Origin: Viridibacillus soli
GTDB taxonomy: Bacteria; Bacillota; Bacilli; Bacillales_A; Planococcaceae
Direction: 5' to 3'
NCBI RefSeq assembly: GCF_016612995.1
Contig: NZ_JAEOAH010000005.1
Coordinates: forward strand, 1-64,000
Length of the DNA: 64,000 bases
Each line of letters starts with the position of its first letter. Positions within the stretch are counted from its first letter, which is position 1. A program made the translations under genes and the position numbers. Of this stretch, positions 54,915 through 64,000 are shown in pieces. The notes under the pieces are model-generated. The model searched no databases and had not been told where the DNA came from. It worked only from the letters and a program-made list of their open reading frames with translations.

Positions 54915-56652
54915 CTGTTAGCAACTCCTTCACGCGGCCTAACAATTCTTTTGGTAAGAATGGTGTGCCGTCATATTTCACTAAGCTAATAATTTTTTCG
55001 TGTGCGCTAATATTCATTTTTATCACATTAGCTAATTGGCCAGTGGCATTGTTTTCAACGACGATTACTTTTTTCGCATGACCGATTAATTCTTTCATTT
55101 CCTCCGTTGGGAATGGGTGAATTAAACGAATATGTGCGTGGTTTGTTTTCACACCTTCTTCATTCAACATCGGTTGAATTTCTTCTAATACACCCTTAGT
55201 TGAGTTGAAGCCTACTAATAGGACATCTGCTTCTTCGTGCGGTGTGTTTTTGAATACTGGAACGTTGAAGTTGACGTGGTCTAGTTTACGGAAACGTTTG
55301 TCCATTTGCGCTTTACGATTGCCCGCAGCTTCTGATGGTTTACCTGTTTCGTCATGTTCGACACCTGTAACGTGATGAATACCGTGTTTTTGACCAGGCA
55401 CGACACGAGTTGACACGCCATCTTCTGTTACTTCAAAACGTTTAAAGTAAGCCTTATCTTCTGCTTCAGGTAATTCTCCAAGTTCTAATTTACCGCGACG
55501 AATTTCAATTTTCGAGTAATCAAATGGTTCAACTGTTTGTTTACCAAGTGATAATTGAAGATCTGATAATAGAATAACTGGTAATTGTAATTCTTCCGCA
55601 ATGTTAAAGGCTTGGATTGTATCGTAGAATGCTTCTTCACCAGTACTTGGTGCAATAACTACTTTCGGAATTTCACCATGTGTACCGTAAAGCATTGCCA
55701 TTAAATCCGATTGTTCTTGCTTTGTTGGTAGACCTGTTGATGGACCACCACGTTGTGTATCAACGATAACAAGTGGTTGCTCTGTCATACCAGAAAGGCC
55801 GATTGCTTCCATCATTAATGATAGACCCGGACCTGCAGATGCTGTAAATGCACGTACGCCACCATAGTTAGCGCCGATCGCCATTGTTGCTGCTGCGATT
55901 TCATCTTCTGTTTGAATAACAGTACCACCAAATTTTGGCAATTTTTTAATTAAATATTCCATAATTTCTGAAGCTGGAGTGATTGGATATGCTGACATAA
56001 TGCGAGAGCCTGCTGCTAATGCGCCTAGAGCAATAGCTTCGTTCCCAATCATGAACATGCGATGCTTGCCATCTGCCTGCTCTAATTCGAATGCACCAAC
56101 ACGGTCACCAAGCATGTCATTCATCAGTACATGACCTTGTGCAATCGCTGTCATATTTTTTTGGACTACTGTCTCACCTTTACGACCGAAGATTTCATCA
56201 ACGACGCTTTGGAATACTTCATCTTCAAGATTTAATAATGCAGCAGTTGCACCGATTGCAACCATGTTTTTCATTAAAGTAGTGCCCAATTCAGCTGCTA
56301 CTTCCGTGAATGGAACAACGTATAATGTTGCTGGGCAATCTTCTGGTTTTTCAGGGTTGAATTTAGCATCTGCTAAAATAACGCCTCCTGATGTTAACTC
56401 TTTGTAGTTGACATCGATTGTTTCTTGATCAAATGCGACCAATATATCTAAATCATCTGGAATCGTGTGTACGACAGATGTGCGTACGTTAATTTTATTG
56501 TTCGTATGGCCACCTTTAATGCGGGAAGAGAAGTGACGGTATCCATATAAATGGTATCCAAGACGGTTCATAGCCGTAGAGAAAATTTCCCCCGTACTCT
56601 CAATACCTTCCCCTTGTTGCCCACCGACTTTCCATGAAAGCTGATGTAACAT
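54901..56652 (-). CDS. 2-oxoacid:acceptor oxidoreductase, alpha subunit
   Basis: A 583-residue fusion of gamma (residues about 1-190, WKVGGQQGEGIESTGEIFST) and alpha domains. The alpha domain has GNEAIALGALAAGSRIMSAYPI and PASEIMEYL, which bind the pyrimidine side of TPP, and GGPSTGLPTKQEQSD. The protein has no ferredoxin domain. With the beta subunit it forms the korAB enzyme. The start at 56652 follows AAGGAG; an ATG three codons earlier touches it. It is the first gene of the operon. Confidence 0.9.
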   Translation of the reverse strand: MLHQLSWKVGGQQGEGIESTGEIFSTAMNRLGYHLYGYRHFSSRIKGGHTNNKINVRTSVVHTIPDDLDILVAFDQETIDVNYKELTSGGVILADAKFNPEKPEDCPATLYVVPFTEVAAELGTTLMKNMVAIGATAALLNLEDEVFQSVVDEIFGRKGETVVQKNMTAIAQGHVLMNDMLGDRVGAFELEQADGKHRMFMIGNEAIALGALAAGSRIMSAYPITPASEIMEYLIKKLPKFGGTVIQTEDEIAAATMAIGANYGGVRAFTASAGPGLSLMMEAIGLSGMTEQPLVIVDTQRGGPSTGLPTKQEQSDLMAMLYGTHGEIPKVVIAPSTGEEAFYDTIQAFNIAEELQLPVILLSDLQLSLGKQTVEPFDYSKIEIRRGKLELGELPEAEDKAYFKRFEVTEDGVSTRVVPGQKHGIHHVTGVEHDETGKPSEAAGNRKAQMDKRFRKLDHVNFNVPVFKNTPHEEADVLLVGFNSTKGVLEEIQPMLNEEGVKTNHAHIRLIHPFPTEEMKELIGHAKKVIVVENNATGQLANVIKMNISAHEKIISLVKYDGTPFLPKELLGRVKELLTDGNI

Positions 56653-56843
56653 GTATAACATCTCCTTAATTACAGGTTTTAAGCTTTTTATCCTTCATCA
56701 GTTTATCACGAAGAACCGATGTAAACTATTATTTATAAGCGAATTCTTTGAAATTCAGACCTTTGACGGAAAAGCCCGTTCAATAAGTTGTAATAATAAA
56801 TACTGACAATTATCACTATGTTACCATACTTTTTTATGTATAT

Positions 56844-56874
56844 AAAAAAAATACCGGTTGCCCGGTATTTTTTG
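56844..56874 (-). terminator. Terminator of spoVS
   Basis: AAATACCGG/CCGGTATTT stem followed by U7 on the minus strand. No gene lies between it and korA; the gap upstream of korA holds no feature I can name. Confidence 0.9.
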
Positions 56875-56881
56875 TTCTTAT

Positions 56882-57148
56882 TTATCTCGAACGCTTTTCA
56901 ACTAAAAGCTTTATCGCTGTTCGGTCTTCACCTGCAATTAAAATATCGGTGAAAGCAGGCGAACAAGTCAAGTCCGTACCACTTGGTGCAACAAATCCTC
57001 TTGCAATTGCAACTGCTTTAACAGCTTGGTTTAGTGCACCTGCTCCAACTGCTTGCATCTCTGCATAGCCTTGCTCCCTGATGACTGCTACTAATGCGCC
57101 AGCGACTGAGTTCGGGTTTGAGCGAGAAGATACTTTCAATGAATCCAC
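56882..57148 (-). CDS. spoVS: Stage V sporulation protein S
   Basis: An 88-residue Alba-fold protein, highly conserved among spore formers (LKVSSRSNPNSVAGAL, AVGAGALNQAVKAVAIARGF and VAPSGTDLTCSPAFTDI). In B. subtilis it affects septation and coat assembly and is expressed early through SigH. The start is GTG after GGGAGG. It stands alone between korA and ymdB, as in most Bacillales. Confidence 0.95.
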   Translation of the reverse strand: MDSLKVSSRSNPNSVAGALVAVIREQGYAEMQAVGAGALNQAVKAVAIARGFVAPSGTDLTCSPAFTDILIAGEDRTAIKLLVEKRSR

Positions 57149-57238
57149 AACAATTCCTCCCTTAATTTGAAAAAATGTGGGACATCTCTATTGTCCATGG
57201 ATTATTGTATGCAGCTGGTTTTGGGAATAGACTTACAA

Positions 57239-58036
57239 TTATGCTCGGAATGGATAATCTGCATTAATATATACGCGCTCAAATGATTTTGCTAAGCCCG
57301 TCTTATCATCCAGATCAACAAAGAAGCCACTTAATACTTCGCGGCCTTGTTTCGGTACCTCAAAGCGTACTGGCATATTTGTTTTAAAGCGATAGAGTAC
57401 GCTTTCTTTATTCATCCCTAATACTTCATCGTACGGGCCTGTCATTCCAACATCGGTAATATACGCAGTACCGCCAGGGTAAATGCGTGCATCCGCTGTT
57501 TGAACATGTGTGTGCGTACCAACAACAGTTGATACTCGGCCATCTAAATGCCATCCCATTGCGATTTTTTCACTAGTTACTTCAGCATGGAAATCCACGA
57601 AGATTAACGGAGAAACTTTTTTCGCTTCTTCTACTAATTCATCTGCTTTCGCAAATGGATCGCCATGTGGTGGTAAGAAAGTACGTCCATGTAGATTGAT
57701 CACAGATAAAGTATGACCGTTTTTCGTAATAGTTGTCATCCCTTTACCAGGTGCTTCGTCTGAGAAGTTTGCTGGTCGGATTAAAAACTCTGCATCGTCA
57801 ATGAAATCGAAAATTTCTTTTTGATCCCATGTATGGTTACCCATTGTAATCACATCTACACCCATCATTAATAGCTCTTGATAGATAGCTCTTGTAATTC
57901 CACGTCCAGCAGCAGCATTCTCACCGTTTGCAATAACAACATCTGGTGCATATTTTCTCTTTAATCTTGGTAAATATGTTTCAACAGCTGTACGGCCAAT
58001 TGAGCCGACAATGTCTCCGATAAATAGTACTTTCAT
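57239..58036 (-). CDS. ymdB: 2',3'-cyclic-nucleotide phosphodiesterase YmdB
   Basis: A 265-residue metallophosphoesterase of the YmdB family. The di-metal motif residues are visible: GDIVG with D8, NGENAA (E, N), GNHTWD, DFHAE and GTHTHVQTAD. It hydrolyses 2',3'-cyclic nucleotides and influences biofilm, motility and nanotube formation in B. subtilis. The ATG at 58036 is used; the upstream extension has a worse context. It follows rny after a terminator, so readthrough or its own promoter drives it. Confidence 0.93.
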   Translation of the reverse strand: MKVLFIGDIVGSIGRTAVETYLPRLKRKYAPDVVIANGENAAAGRGITRAIYQELLMMGVDVITMGNHTWDQKEIFDFIDDAEFLIRPANFSDEAPGKGMTTITKNGHTLSVINLHGRTFLPPHGDPFAKADELVEEAKKVSPLIFVDFHAEVTSEKIAMGWHLDGRVSTVVGTHTHVQTADARIYPGGTAYITDVGMTGPYDEVLGMNKESVLYRFKTNMPVRFEVPKQGREVLSGFFVDLDDKTGLAKSFERVYINADYPFRA

Positions 58037-58058
58037 TATTGTTTCACTCTTTTCCAAC

Positions 58059-58098
58059 AAAAAAGGCTTCTTGACCGAAGTTCTAAGAAGCCTTCTTT
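58059..58098 (-). terminator. Terminator of rny
   Basis: AAGGCTTCTTAGAAC/GTCAAGAAGCCTT-type stem with U6 on the minus strand, between rny and ymdB. Confidence 0.85.
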
Positions 58099-58169
58099 AT
58101 AAAATATTTAAATTTAGGTTTTACTTATTTTATACTCGGTGCTAATATGCATCGTTTTTCTGAAACTAT

Positions 58170-59723
58170 TTATTTCGCGTACTCAACTGCGCGTGTTTCA
58201 CGAATAACCGTCACTTTAATATGTCCTGGATAATCCAGTTCATCCTCAATGCGTTTGCGAATATCACGTGCTAGACGATGTGAAGCTAAATCATCAATTT
58301 GGTCAGGACGTACGATAATACGTATTTCGCGACCAGCTTGAATAGCGAATGATTTCTCAACGCCTTCATATGACTCAGAAATTTCTTCTAGTTTTTCTAG
58401 ACGACGAATATAATTTTCAAGCGTTTCACTACGTGCACCAGGGCGTGCTGCAGATAATGCATCAGCTGCTGCTACTAATACAGCGATAACTGAAGTTGGT
58501 TCAGTGTCACCATGGTGAGAAGCAATACTGTTAATAACGACAGGATGCTCTTTGTATTTTGTAGCTAATTCAACACCGATTTCTACGTGGCTACCTTCGA
58601 CTTCATGGTCAATTGCTTTACCAATATCATGCAGTAAGCCGGCACGTTTTGCTAAAAGTACATCTTCTCCCAACTCTGCCGCTAGTAAGCCGGCTAAGTG
58701 TGCTACTTCTACAGAGTGTTTCAAGACGTTCTGACCATAACTTGTACGATATTTCATACGGCCTAAAATTTTCATTAAGTCCGGATGTAAATTGTGGATA
58801 CCCACTTCGAAAGTTGTTTGTTCACCAGTTTCACGGATTTGCTCGTCCACTTCGCGGCGAGATTTCTCAACCATCTCTTCAATGCGAGCTGGGTGAATAC
58901 GTCCATCTTGTACTAATTTTTCAAGTGCTAGACGGGCTGTTTCTCGACGAATTGGATCAAATCCAGATAAGATGACTGCTTCAGGTGTGTCATCAATAAT
59001 TAAATCGATACCTGTTAACGTTTCGAGTGTTCGAATATTACGACCTTCACGCCCAATAATACGACCTTTCATCTCGTCATTTGGTAAGGTGACGACAGAG
59101 ACAGTCGTTTCTGCAACGTGATCAGCTGCAAAGCGCTGAAGTGCAAGTGATAAAATTTCTCGTGCTTTTTTGTCAGATTCTTCTTTTGCTCGCATCTCAG
59201 ATTCTTTCGTCATAACTGCAATATCAGTTGATAACTCGTTTTCCACTTGTTGTAAAATAATTACTTTCGCTTCTTCACGGGTTAATGCTGAAATACGTTC
59301 GATTTCAGATTGCTGTTTAGCTACGAGTTCTTCCACTTTGCTTTCCATCTGTTCAATATGCTGTTGTCTGCCGGCAAGAGCTTCTTCTTTACGCTCAAAA
59401 CCCGCTTCCCTCTTATTCAGAGCTTCATCCTTGCGATCAAGATTTTCTTCTCTTTGCAATAACCGGTTTTCTTGTTTTTGAAGCTCAAACCGGCGTTCAC
59501 GGATGTCGTTTTCTGCTTCAGTTCGAAGTTTGTGAGTTTCATCTTTTGCTTCAAGAAGTGCTTCTTTCTTTAGAGCTTCCGCTTCTCTTTTACCTTCATC
59601 TATGATGAGCTCTGCGGAACTCTTTGCACCTGTCACTTTTGAATTATTCACTTTTTTCATGACGTAATAGATAACAGCGGCACCGACGATGAGTCCAAGC
59701 AAAGCGGAGATGATTTCTTTCAT
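58170..59723 (-). CDS. rny: Ribonuclease Y
   Basis: A 517-residue membrane-anchored endoribonuclease that starts decay of many mRNAs. An N-terminal helix (about 3-22) leads into a long coiled coil (about 30-200), then a KH domain ([19 protein letters not shown]) and an HD domain with the metal motif [10 protein letters not shown]. RicA, encoded in this window, modulates its activity in B. subtilis. A consensus SigA promoter lies upstream. Confidence 0.97.
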   Translation of the reverse strand: MKEIISALLGLIVGAAVIYYVMKKVNNSKVTGAKSSAELIIDEGKREAEALKKEALLEAKDETHKLRTEAENDIRERRFELQKQENRLLQREENLDRKDEALNKREAGFERKEEALAGRQQHIEQMESKVEELVAKQQSEIERISALTREEAKVIILQQVENELSTDIAVMTKESEMRAKEESDKKAREILSLALQRFAADHVAETTVSVVTLPNDEMKGRIIGREGRNIRTLETLTGIDLIIDDTPEAVILSGFDPIRRETARLALEKLVQDGRIHPARIEEMVEKSRREVDEQIRETGEQTTFEVGIHNLHPDLMKILGRMKYRTSYGQNVLKHSVEVAHLAGLLAAELGEDVLLAKRAGLLHDIGKAIDHEVEGSHVEIGVELATKYKEHPVVINSIASHHGDTEPTSVIAVLVAAADALSAARPGARSETLENYIRRLEKLEEISESYEGVEKSFAIQAGREIRIIVRPDQIDDLASHRLARDIRKRIEDELDYPGHIKVTVIRETRAVEYAK

Positions 59724-59840
59724 TCGAACACCTCCTCTTGCTGTATTGTTTTCATTTTCAGTCGGCTATACATTGAGCATTTCAAGAGTATCTCAATATA
59801 GCGCCTATTTCATTTCAATTTTAGAAATTATACAAGTTTA

Positions 59841-59869
59841 ATTGTATAGTTGTAAAAAACCAATGTCAA
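59841..59869 (-). promoter_or_regulatory. SigA promoter of rny
   Basis: On the minus strand TTGACA, exactly 17 bases, TACAAT, about 120 bases before the rny ATG. It fits a housekeeping promoter. Confidence 0.75.
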
Positions 59870-59892
59870 GGATTCACAGTTGATATTATAGT

Positions 59893-59928
59893 CAAAAGGG
59901 CCTTTCAATTTACATTGAAAGGCCCCAA
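59893..59928 (-). terminator. Terminator of recA
   Basis: GGGGCCTTTCAAT/ATTGAAAGGCCC stem followed by UUUUG on the minus strand. Confidence 0.9.
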
Positions 59929-59933
59929 TAATC

Positions 59934-60995
59934 TTACTTTTCATCTAATAATGATGATAACTCTGCATCCATTTTTTCTTCATCAGTCGATTCAATTATA
60001 TATGAATCTTCTGCTATACCAGAAGCCACACGGATTTTCTGTGCAATTTCGCTAGCAATTTCAGGATTTTCTTTTAAGAATTGCTTTGCATTTTCACGAC
60101 CTTGACCTAGGCGTTCTTCCTCATACCCATACCAAGAACCACTTTTTTGCACGATTTCTTTTTCGACACCGATGTCGATGATTTCGCCTTCTTTAGAAAT
60201 CCCTTCACCATACATAATATCTACTTCAGCTGTTTTAAATGGTGGAGCTACTTTGTTTTTCACGATTTTAATTTTTGTTCTGTTACCGACCATGTCATTA
60301 CCCTGCTTGATTGTTTCAGCACGACGTACTTCTAAACGAACTGAACTGTAAAATTTAAGCGCACGTCCACCTGGTGTTGTTTCTGGGTTACCAAACATAA
60401 CACCAATTTTTTCACGAACTTGGTTGATGAAAATGGCAATTGTATTCGATTTATTAATAATACCTGATAATTTACGTAATGCTTGAGACATTAAACGTGC
60501 TTGTAGACCCATATGTGAGTCACCCATCTCACCTTCGATCTCGGCTTTTGGTACAAGTGCTGCTACAGAATCAATGATGATAATATCAATTGCACCACTA
60601 CGTACAAGCGCTTCAACGATTTCTAGTGCTTGTTCACCGGTATCCGGTTGTGATAGTAGTAACTCATCAATATTTACACCTAATTTTCGTGCATAGACAG
60701 GATCCAGTGCATGCTCAGCATCAATAAATGCTGCAGTACCACCATTTGCTTGTACTTCTGCAATGGCATGAAGTGCTACAGTTGTTTTACCAGAACTTTC
60801 CGGTCCATATACTTCAATAACACGTCCGCGAGGATAACCACCTATTCCTAGTGCTGTATCAAGTGCTAGAGAGCCACTCGAAGAAGTTGAAATTTCTATA
60901 TCTGTTTTTTCGCCTAATTTCATAACTGAACCTTTACCAAATTGTTTTTCAATTTGTTTTAGCGCCATGTCTAATGCTGCTTTACGATCGCTCAA
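59934..60995 (-). CDS. recA: Recombinase RecA
   Basis: A 353-residue DNA-strand-exchange ATPase; its filament also triggers LexA self-cleavage. Walker A is [12 protein letters not shown], Walker B is [15 protein letters not shown], and loop L2 has [16 protein letters not shown]. The C-terminal tail is acidic ([16 protein letters not shown]). The start is TTG at 60995, eight bases after GGAGG; the ATG-led extension to 61067 crosses the promoter and is rejected. A LexA box and SigA promoter lie upstream. Confidence 0.97.
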   Translation of the reverse strand: MSDRKAALDMALKQIEKQFGKGSVMKLGEKTDIEISTSSSGSLALDTALGIGGYPRGRVIEVYGPESSGKTTVALHAIAEVQANGGTAAFIDAEHALDPVYARKLGVNIDELLLSQPDTGEQALEIVEALVRSGAIDIIIIDSVAALVPKAEIEGEMGDSHMGLQARLMSQALRKLSGIINKSNTIAIFINQVREKIGVMFGNPETTPGGRALKFYSSVRLEVRRAETIKQGNDMVGNRTKIKIVKNKVAPPFKTAEVDIMYGEGISKEGEIIDIGVEKEIVQKSGSWYGYEEERLGQGRENAKQFLKENPEIASEIAQKIRVASGIAEDSYIIESTDEEKMDAELSSLLDEK

Positions 60996-61040
60996 TATTG
61001 TTCCTCCTTCGAAAACATTGTCTGTTTTATTCCTGTTTCT

Positions 61041-61069
61041 ACTATACTTCTTTTTTGAGAAATACACAA
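61041..61069 (-). promoter_or_regulatory. SigA promoter of recA
   Basis: Minus strand TTGTGT, 17 bases, TATAGT. The adjacent LexA-like site lies just upstream of the -35. Confidence 0.65.
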
Positions 61070-61077
61070 GAAAAAAG

Positions 61078-61091
61078 CGAACATTTATTCG
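61078..61091. promoter_or_regulatory. LexA box of recA
   Basis: CGAACATTTATTCG, two differences from CGAACRNRYGTTYG. It lies nine bases upstream of the recA -35 on the minus strand, in keeping with SOS induction of recA. Confidence 0.7.
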
Positions 61092-61171
61092 GGGAAATTT
61101 TGGTCAAAATCAAGATTTGGGCACTTTTCTTTGCTCAAAGAGCGATTTTGGCCATTTTTCAAGGCTCATAG

Positions 61172-62428
61172 TTATATTTTACGATAGCCTTGTTCTGTTA
61201 ATAATTGAATGATGAAGGCAAATGTACGCTTCACTGCTCGTAAACGATTTGTATTGCGTTGTCCTGTTAAATGCAATTGATATGTCTGCGGTTCATGCTC
61301 CCCGATACACACACCTATCCATACTGTTCCAGCTGGTTGATCAGCATGTCCCTCGGGCCCTGCTGCTCCTGTTAAACTAACGCCAATATCCGTGCCAAAC
61401 TTTCCTTTTACTTTACTAGCCATTGCGGCAGCACATTCTGAGCTAACAACACCATGCTTTTCTAATAAATCAGCAGAAATACCTAATTGCTCACGTTTAG
61501 CTTGCTCTGTATAAGTAACAACACCACCAACTAGCACTCGGCTTATACCTGGATTCTCAGCTAATTCTGATTGAAATAGTCCCGCTGTTAAGCTTTCAGC
61601 TGCTGAAATTGTTAAATCATTTTCTATTAGAATTTCAGCTGTTTTAGAAGATAGTGAATCATCGTTCACACCATACATAAATTGGCCAACACGGCGGATT
61701 ATTTCATCTTTTGTCTCGTCGATTAACTGCCATGCCTCTTCTATACTTAGCGCTTTAGCTGTAACACGTAAAGTCACTTCACCATCTGACGCTAACGGCG
61801 CGATAGTTGGATTTGTTTGATTGTCTAGTAAATCCTGCACCTTCACTTCTAATTCAGCCTCCCCGATGCCGTAGAACCGCAGAACGTGTGAAATGATTTG
61901 CGCTCCGTCAAGAACTCTTGCTGCTAGTTTTGGCTTCGCTTCATATTGAAACATTGGCTCCAATTCCTTCGGTGGCCCAGGTAATAGCATATACATGCGA
62001 TTATTTTTTTCTAGCAGCATACCCGGTGCCATACCGTGGCGATTCACGAGCACTTCACAATCTTTTAAGACAAGAGCTTGTTTACGATTATTTTCTGTCA
62101 TAACCCGATTTTGAAGAGCAAAAAATTCTTCGATCGATTGCATAGCAAAATCATCTGTCTCCAATAATGTCCCTAAGTGTCGTGCAATCGTTTCCTTCGT
62201 TAAATCATCCTTTGTTGGTCCTAGGCCACCTGAGAAAATGATTAAATCCGCACGTGATTCAGCAATTTCAATCGCCTTTACTAAACGCTCATCATTATCT
62301 CCAACAACCGTATGGTAATACACATTAATACCTAACTCTGATAATTGACCCGAAATAAAACGTGCATTTGTATTCGTAATTTGACCAAGTAAAAGCTCTG
62401 AACCTACTGCAATGATTTCAGCGTTCAT
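61172..62428 (-). CDS. cinA: CinA-family protein (competence/damage-inducible)
   Basis: A 418-residue two-domain protein. The N-terminal MoaB/MogA-like domain (IIAVGSELLLGQITNTNAR, FSGGLGPTKDDLTKETIA) has ADP-ribose pyrophosphatase activity in characterised relatives. The C-terminal PncC-like domain (AAESLTAGLFQSELAENPG, GVVTYTEQAK, SLTGAAGPEGHADQPAGTVW) is a nicotinamide-mononucleotide deamidase type. The ATG at 62428 follows AAGGGG. It is directly upstream of recA, the classic cinA-recA linkage. Confidence 0.93.
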   Translation of the reverse strand: MNAEIIAVGSELLLGQITNTNARFISGQLSELGINVYYHTVVGDNDERLVKAIEIAESRADLIIFSGGLGPTKDDLTKETIARHLGTLLETDDFAMQSIEEFFALQNRVMTENNRKQALVLKDCEVLVNRHGMAPGMLLEKNNRMYMLLPGPPKELEPMFQYEAKPKLAARVLDGAQIISHVLRFYGIGEAELEVKVQDLLDNQTNPTIAPLASDGEVTLRVTAKALSIEEAWQLIDETKDEIIRRVGQFMYGVNDDSLSSKTAEILIENDLTISAAESLTAGLFQSELAENPGISRVLVGGVVTYTEQAKREQLGISADLLEKHGVVSSECAAAMASKVKGKFGTDIGVSLTGAAGPEGHADQPAGTVWIGVCIGEHEPQTYQLHLTGQRNTNRLRAVKRTFAFIIQLLTEQGYRKI

Positions 62429-62489
62429 CTCTATCAACCCCTTCTCATTTCCACTTTATGTAACCATCAAAAAAATGCATATTAATTGC

Positions 62490-62539
62490 AAAAAGCGAGG
62501 TATGACGTAAGAGAAATCTCTCTATACATACATCCTCGC
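62490..62539 (-). terminator. Terminator of pgsA
   Basis: GCGAGGATGTATG paired with CATACCTCGC around an AT-rich loop, then U5 on the minus strand. Confidence 0.75.
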
Positions 62540-62560
62540 CCACAAAATTCTATTTTGTAT

Positions 62561-63139
62561 TTATTTTGAATCTAATAAAACACGGCGATTCAAATAGAAA
62601 TAATCTACGCCAGACCAAACTGTAAAGAATAATGCTACATATAATGCGATATCAGCAAATGGAATGCCGAACATAGCAAAGAAAATATTATGTAACAATA
62701 GTGCAGAAATCGCAACGATTTGTGCCCATGTCTTAATCTTACCTAGTTGGTTTGCAGCGACTACTTCGCCTCCACCCGCTAAAATCAGTCGTAAGCCTGT
62801 TACGGCAAATTCACGGCTAATAATAACAATAACAACCCACGCAGGTGCAGTTCCTAATTCAACAAGTAGGATAAATGCTGCAGAAACTAATAATTTATCC
62901 GCTAATGGGTCCAAAAATTTCCCCATATTCGTCACTAAATTATATTTGCGGGCGTAAAACCCATCCACCCAGTCTGTGATAGACGCTACGATGAAAATCA
63001 TCCCACCGACAAAATGCTCAACTGGCATCGTAGCGCCAAGAACTGTCATTTTACCCCATCCAAAATCCACTAACAAGACTAACACGAAAACTGGAATTAG
63101 AAGAACCCTTGAAACTGTAATTCTATTTGGTATATTCAC
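62561..63139 (-). CDS. pgsA: CDP-diacylglycerol-glycerol-3-phosphate 3-phosphatidyltransferase
   Basis: A 192-residue membrane enzyme that makes phosphatidylglycerophosphate, the first committed step to phosphatidylglycerol. The CDP-alcohol phosphotransferase motif is complete: DWVDGFYARKYN then NMGKFLDPLADKLL (D-x2-DG-x2-AR-x8-G-x3-D-x3-D). Five or six membrane helices follow. It lies between a rodZ-like gene and cinA, as in B. subtilis. Confidence 0.95.
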   Translation of the reverse strand: MNIPNRITVSRVLLIPVFVLVLLVDFGWGKMTVLGATMPVEHFVGGMIFIVASITDWVDGFYARKYNLVTNMGKFLDPLADKLLVSAAFILLVELGTAPAWVVIVIISREFAVTGLRLILAGGGEVVAANQLGKIKTWAQIVAISALLLHNIFFAMFGIPFADIALYVALFFTVWSGVDYFYLNRRVLLDSK

Positions 63140-63159
63140 GATTCTCTCACCCTTCTTTC

Positions 63160-63198
63160 AAAGAAAATAGTCATCTTTCTCTAGATGACTATTCTTTC
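63160..63198 (-). terminator. Terminator overlapping the rodZ-like stop
   Basis: AGAATAGTCATCT/AGATGACTATTTTCT stem on the minus strand with a U-rich tail. It includes the stop codon of the gene at 63189. Confidence 0.7.
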
Positions 63199-64000
63199 TC
63201 TGAAAACTTAATGACGATATTTTGAGTTGGACGATTTGCCGGGGCAATTGCATATTCAACTTCCTCATCATTGACAAAAACTTTAGCATTACTAGCAGCA
63301 CCTAATCGAATACGAACGCTTTCTTTACCTTTCGCATCGACTTCAACTATATCATCTGCATGATAAACAGTGGCTTTTTTGGAGATTTCTAAACGATTCT
63401 CATCTTGTACACCAACCCAAGTCTCACCTGAAACTTCCACACGGATTTTGAAATCCTTTGCACCAGTTAAAGTATAGTCAGTTGTCGCATTATCATTCAC
63501 TAAAGTACCTTTTGAAAGCTTTTGTTGTTTTTTATCTTTTTTAGTTTTATCTTTATCAGTCGTATTTTGATCTTCGCCAGCAGCTGTTGCATTGCCTTTA
63601 TTGTTATCTGGTTTAGATGTTTTTGGTGGATCAACTTGAACTTGTGGTGGTTCTTCTTTCTTAACTGGTGTTGAATTATTATTAACTTTTTGTTGGAATA
63701 AATACCAAAAAACAACGATGGCCATAATAATAAATAAAGCAACAACAAGTTTTGGCATAAGGTCCATAAAGCCTTTTGAAGGAATTTTTGACAAGCTTCT
63801 TCGCGATTGTGGCTGTTGGATTGTGGCCGTCGTTGTACTTTCTACTGTTTTATTTGCAGGAACTTCAGATTTATACGTCTCTAATAATTCATCAGCACTT
63901 AAATCAACTGCTTCTGCATATTGTTTAATAAATGCGCGAACATAGAATGTCCCTGGCATGATGCTATAATTCCCCTCTTCAATGGCAGAAAGATAGCGTT
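63189..64000 (-). CDS. RodZ-like helix-turn-helix/DUF4115 protein (YmfM), 5' truncated by window edge
   Basis: The reading frame stays open to the right edge, so the N-terminus lies outside. Visible are the end of the HTH domain (RYLSAIEEGNYSIMPGTFYV, RAFIKQYAEAVDL), a linker with PKLVVALFIIMAIVVFWYLF as the single membrane helix, a Lys/Asp/Asn-rich extracytoplasmic linker, and a C-terminal beta domain (DUF4115) with VEVSGETWVGVQDENRLE. RodZ-type proteins link the MreB cytoskeleton to the elongasome. YmfM precedes pgsA in B. subtilis, as here. Confidence 0.88.
   Translation of the reverse strand, partial: RYLSAIEEGNYSIMPGTFYVRAFIKQYAEAVDLSADELLETYKSEVPANKTVESTTTATIQQPQSRRSLSKIPSKGFMDLMPKLVVALFIIMAIVVFWYLFQQKVNNNSTPVKKEEPPQVQVDPPKTSKPDNNKGNATAAGEDQNTTDKDKTKKDKKQQKLSKGTLVNDNATTDYTLTGAKDFKIRVEVSGETWVGVQDENRLEISKKATVYHADDIVEVDAKGKESVRIRLGAASNAKVFVNDEEVEYAIAPANRPTQNIVIKFSEKE

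Noticed and set aside
60996-61067. Longer RecA starting at 61067
   Set aside because: The extension covers the recA promoter -10 region; TTG at 60995 has GGAGG and gives the known RecA N-terminus.

Overview
The window is a low-GC chromosomal segment from an endospore-forming Bacillales bacterium. Sporulation genes (spoIIAA-spoIIAB-sigF, spoVAF, spoVS, cotE, sirA, an orphan gerB and a spoIIM-like gene) and near-canonical B. subtilis gene neighbourhoods fix the group. Protein divergence and gene losses relative to Bacillus suggest the Planococcaceae/Caryophanaceae side (Solibacillus or Lysinibacillus-like), but that is inference. Most genes lie on the minus strand. No tRNA, rRNA, CRISPR array or intact mobile element was seen.

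Layout: 1-1.3 kb is a graveyard: a VOC/glyoxalase remnant, a decayed IS3-family transposase and a SHOCT-domain tail. 1.4-4.2 kb holds an orphan spore-germination permease, small unknown genes and a 5' fragment of a group IIC-type intron lying directly behind a terminator hairpin. 4.4-11.4 kb carries FMN-riboswitch-controlled ribU and the resABC-resDE cluster (cytochrome c biogenesis and redox sensing). 11.6-16 kb holds rluB, a dacB-like carboxypeptidase, scpB-scpA, ypuF, ribT and a tiny ORF coupled to lysA. 16-20.5 kb is lysA, spoVAF and the spoIIA operon behind a SigH-type promoter. 21-26.3 kb holds pdp, deoB, xerD, fur, a spoIIM-like gene and nudF. 26.3-31.6 kb has yqkF, IS and small-membrane-gene remnants, yqkE, a thiolase divergent from HMG-CoA lyase, and yqkD. 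31.7-36.7 kb holds yneF, sirA, tkt, ynzC, and yneB-yneA divergent from lexA with LexA boxes between. 36.9-45.9 kb holds a lipoprotein gene, glnA-glnR, an ynbB-type gene, a TRIC channel, a rhodanese, hfq, miaA, a hydrolase and glpD. 45.9-64 kb holds mutL-mutS, cotE, ricA-miaB, a 2-oxoacid:ferredoxin oxidoreductase, spoVS, ymdB, rny, recA, cinA, pgsA and the truncated rodZ-like gene.

The gene order is that of several separate B. subtilis neighbourhoods joined end to end in the same order. Many genes usually found between them are absent (spoVAA-AE, dacF, spmAB, ribDEAH, ccdA, sigX). Functionally the segment links respiration and redox control, sporulation commitment, SOS response, nitrogen assimilation, mismatch repair and RNA modification/turnover. 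I found no convincing undescribed defence or mobile system. The oddest items are the intron scar behind a terminator, the cotE gene with an apparent CTG start and a 27-serine tract, the direct sigF-spoVAF coupling, a 34-codon membrane ORF coupled to lysA, and a compositionally distinct block upstream of spoIIA.
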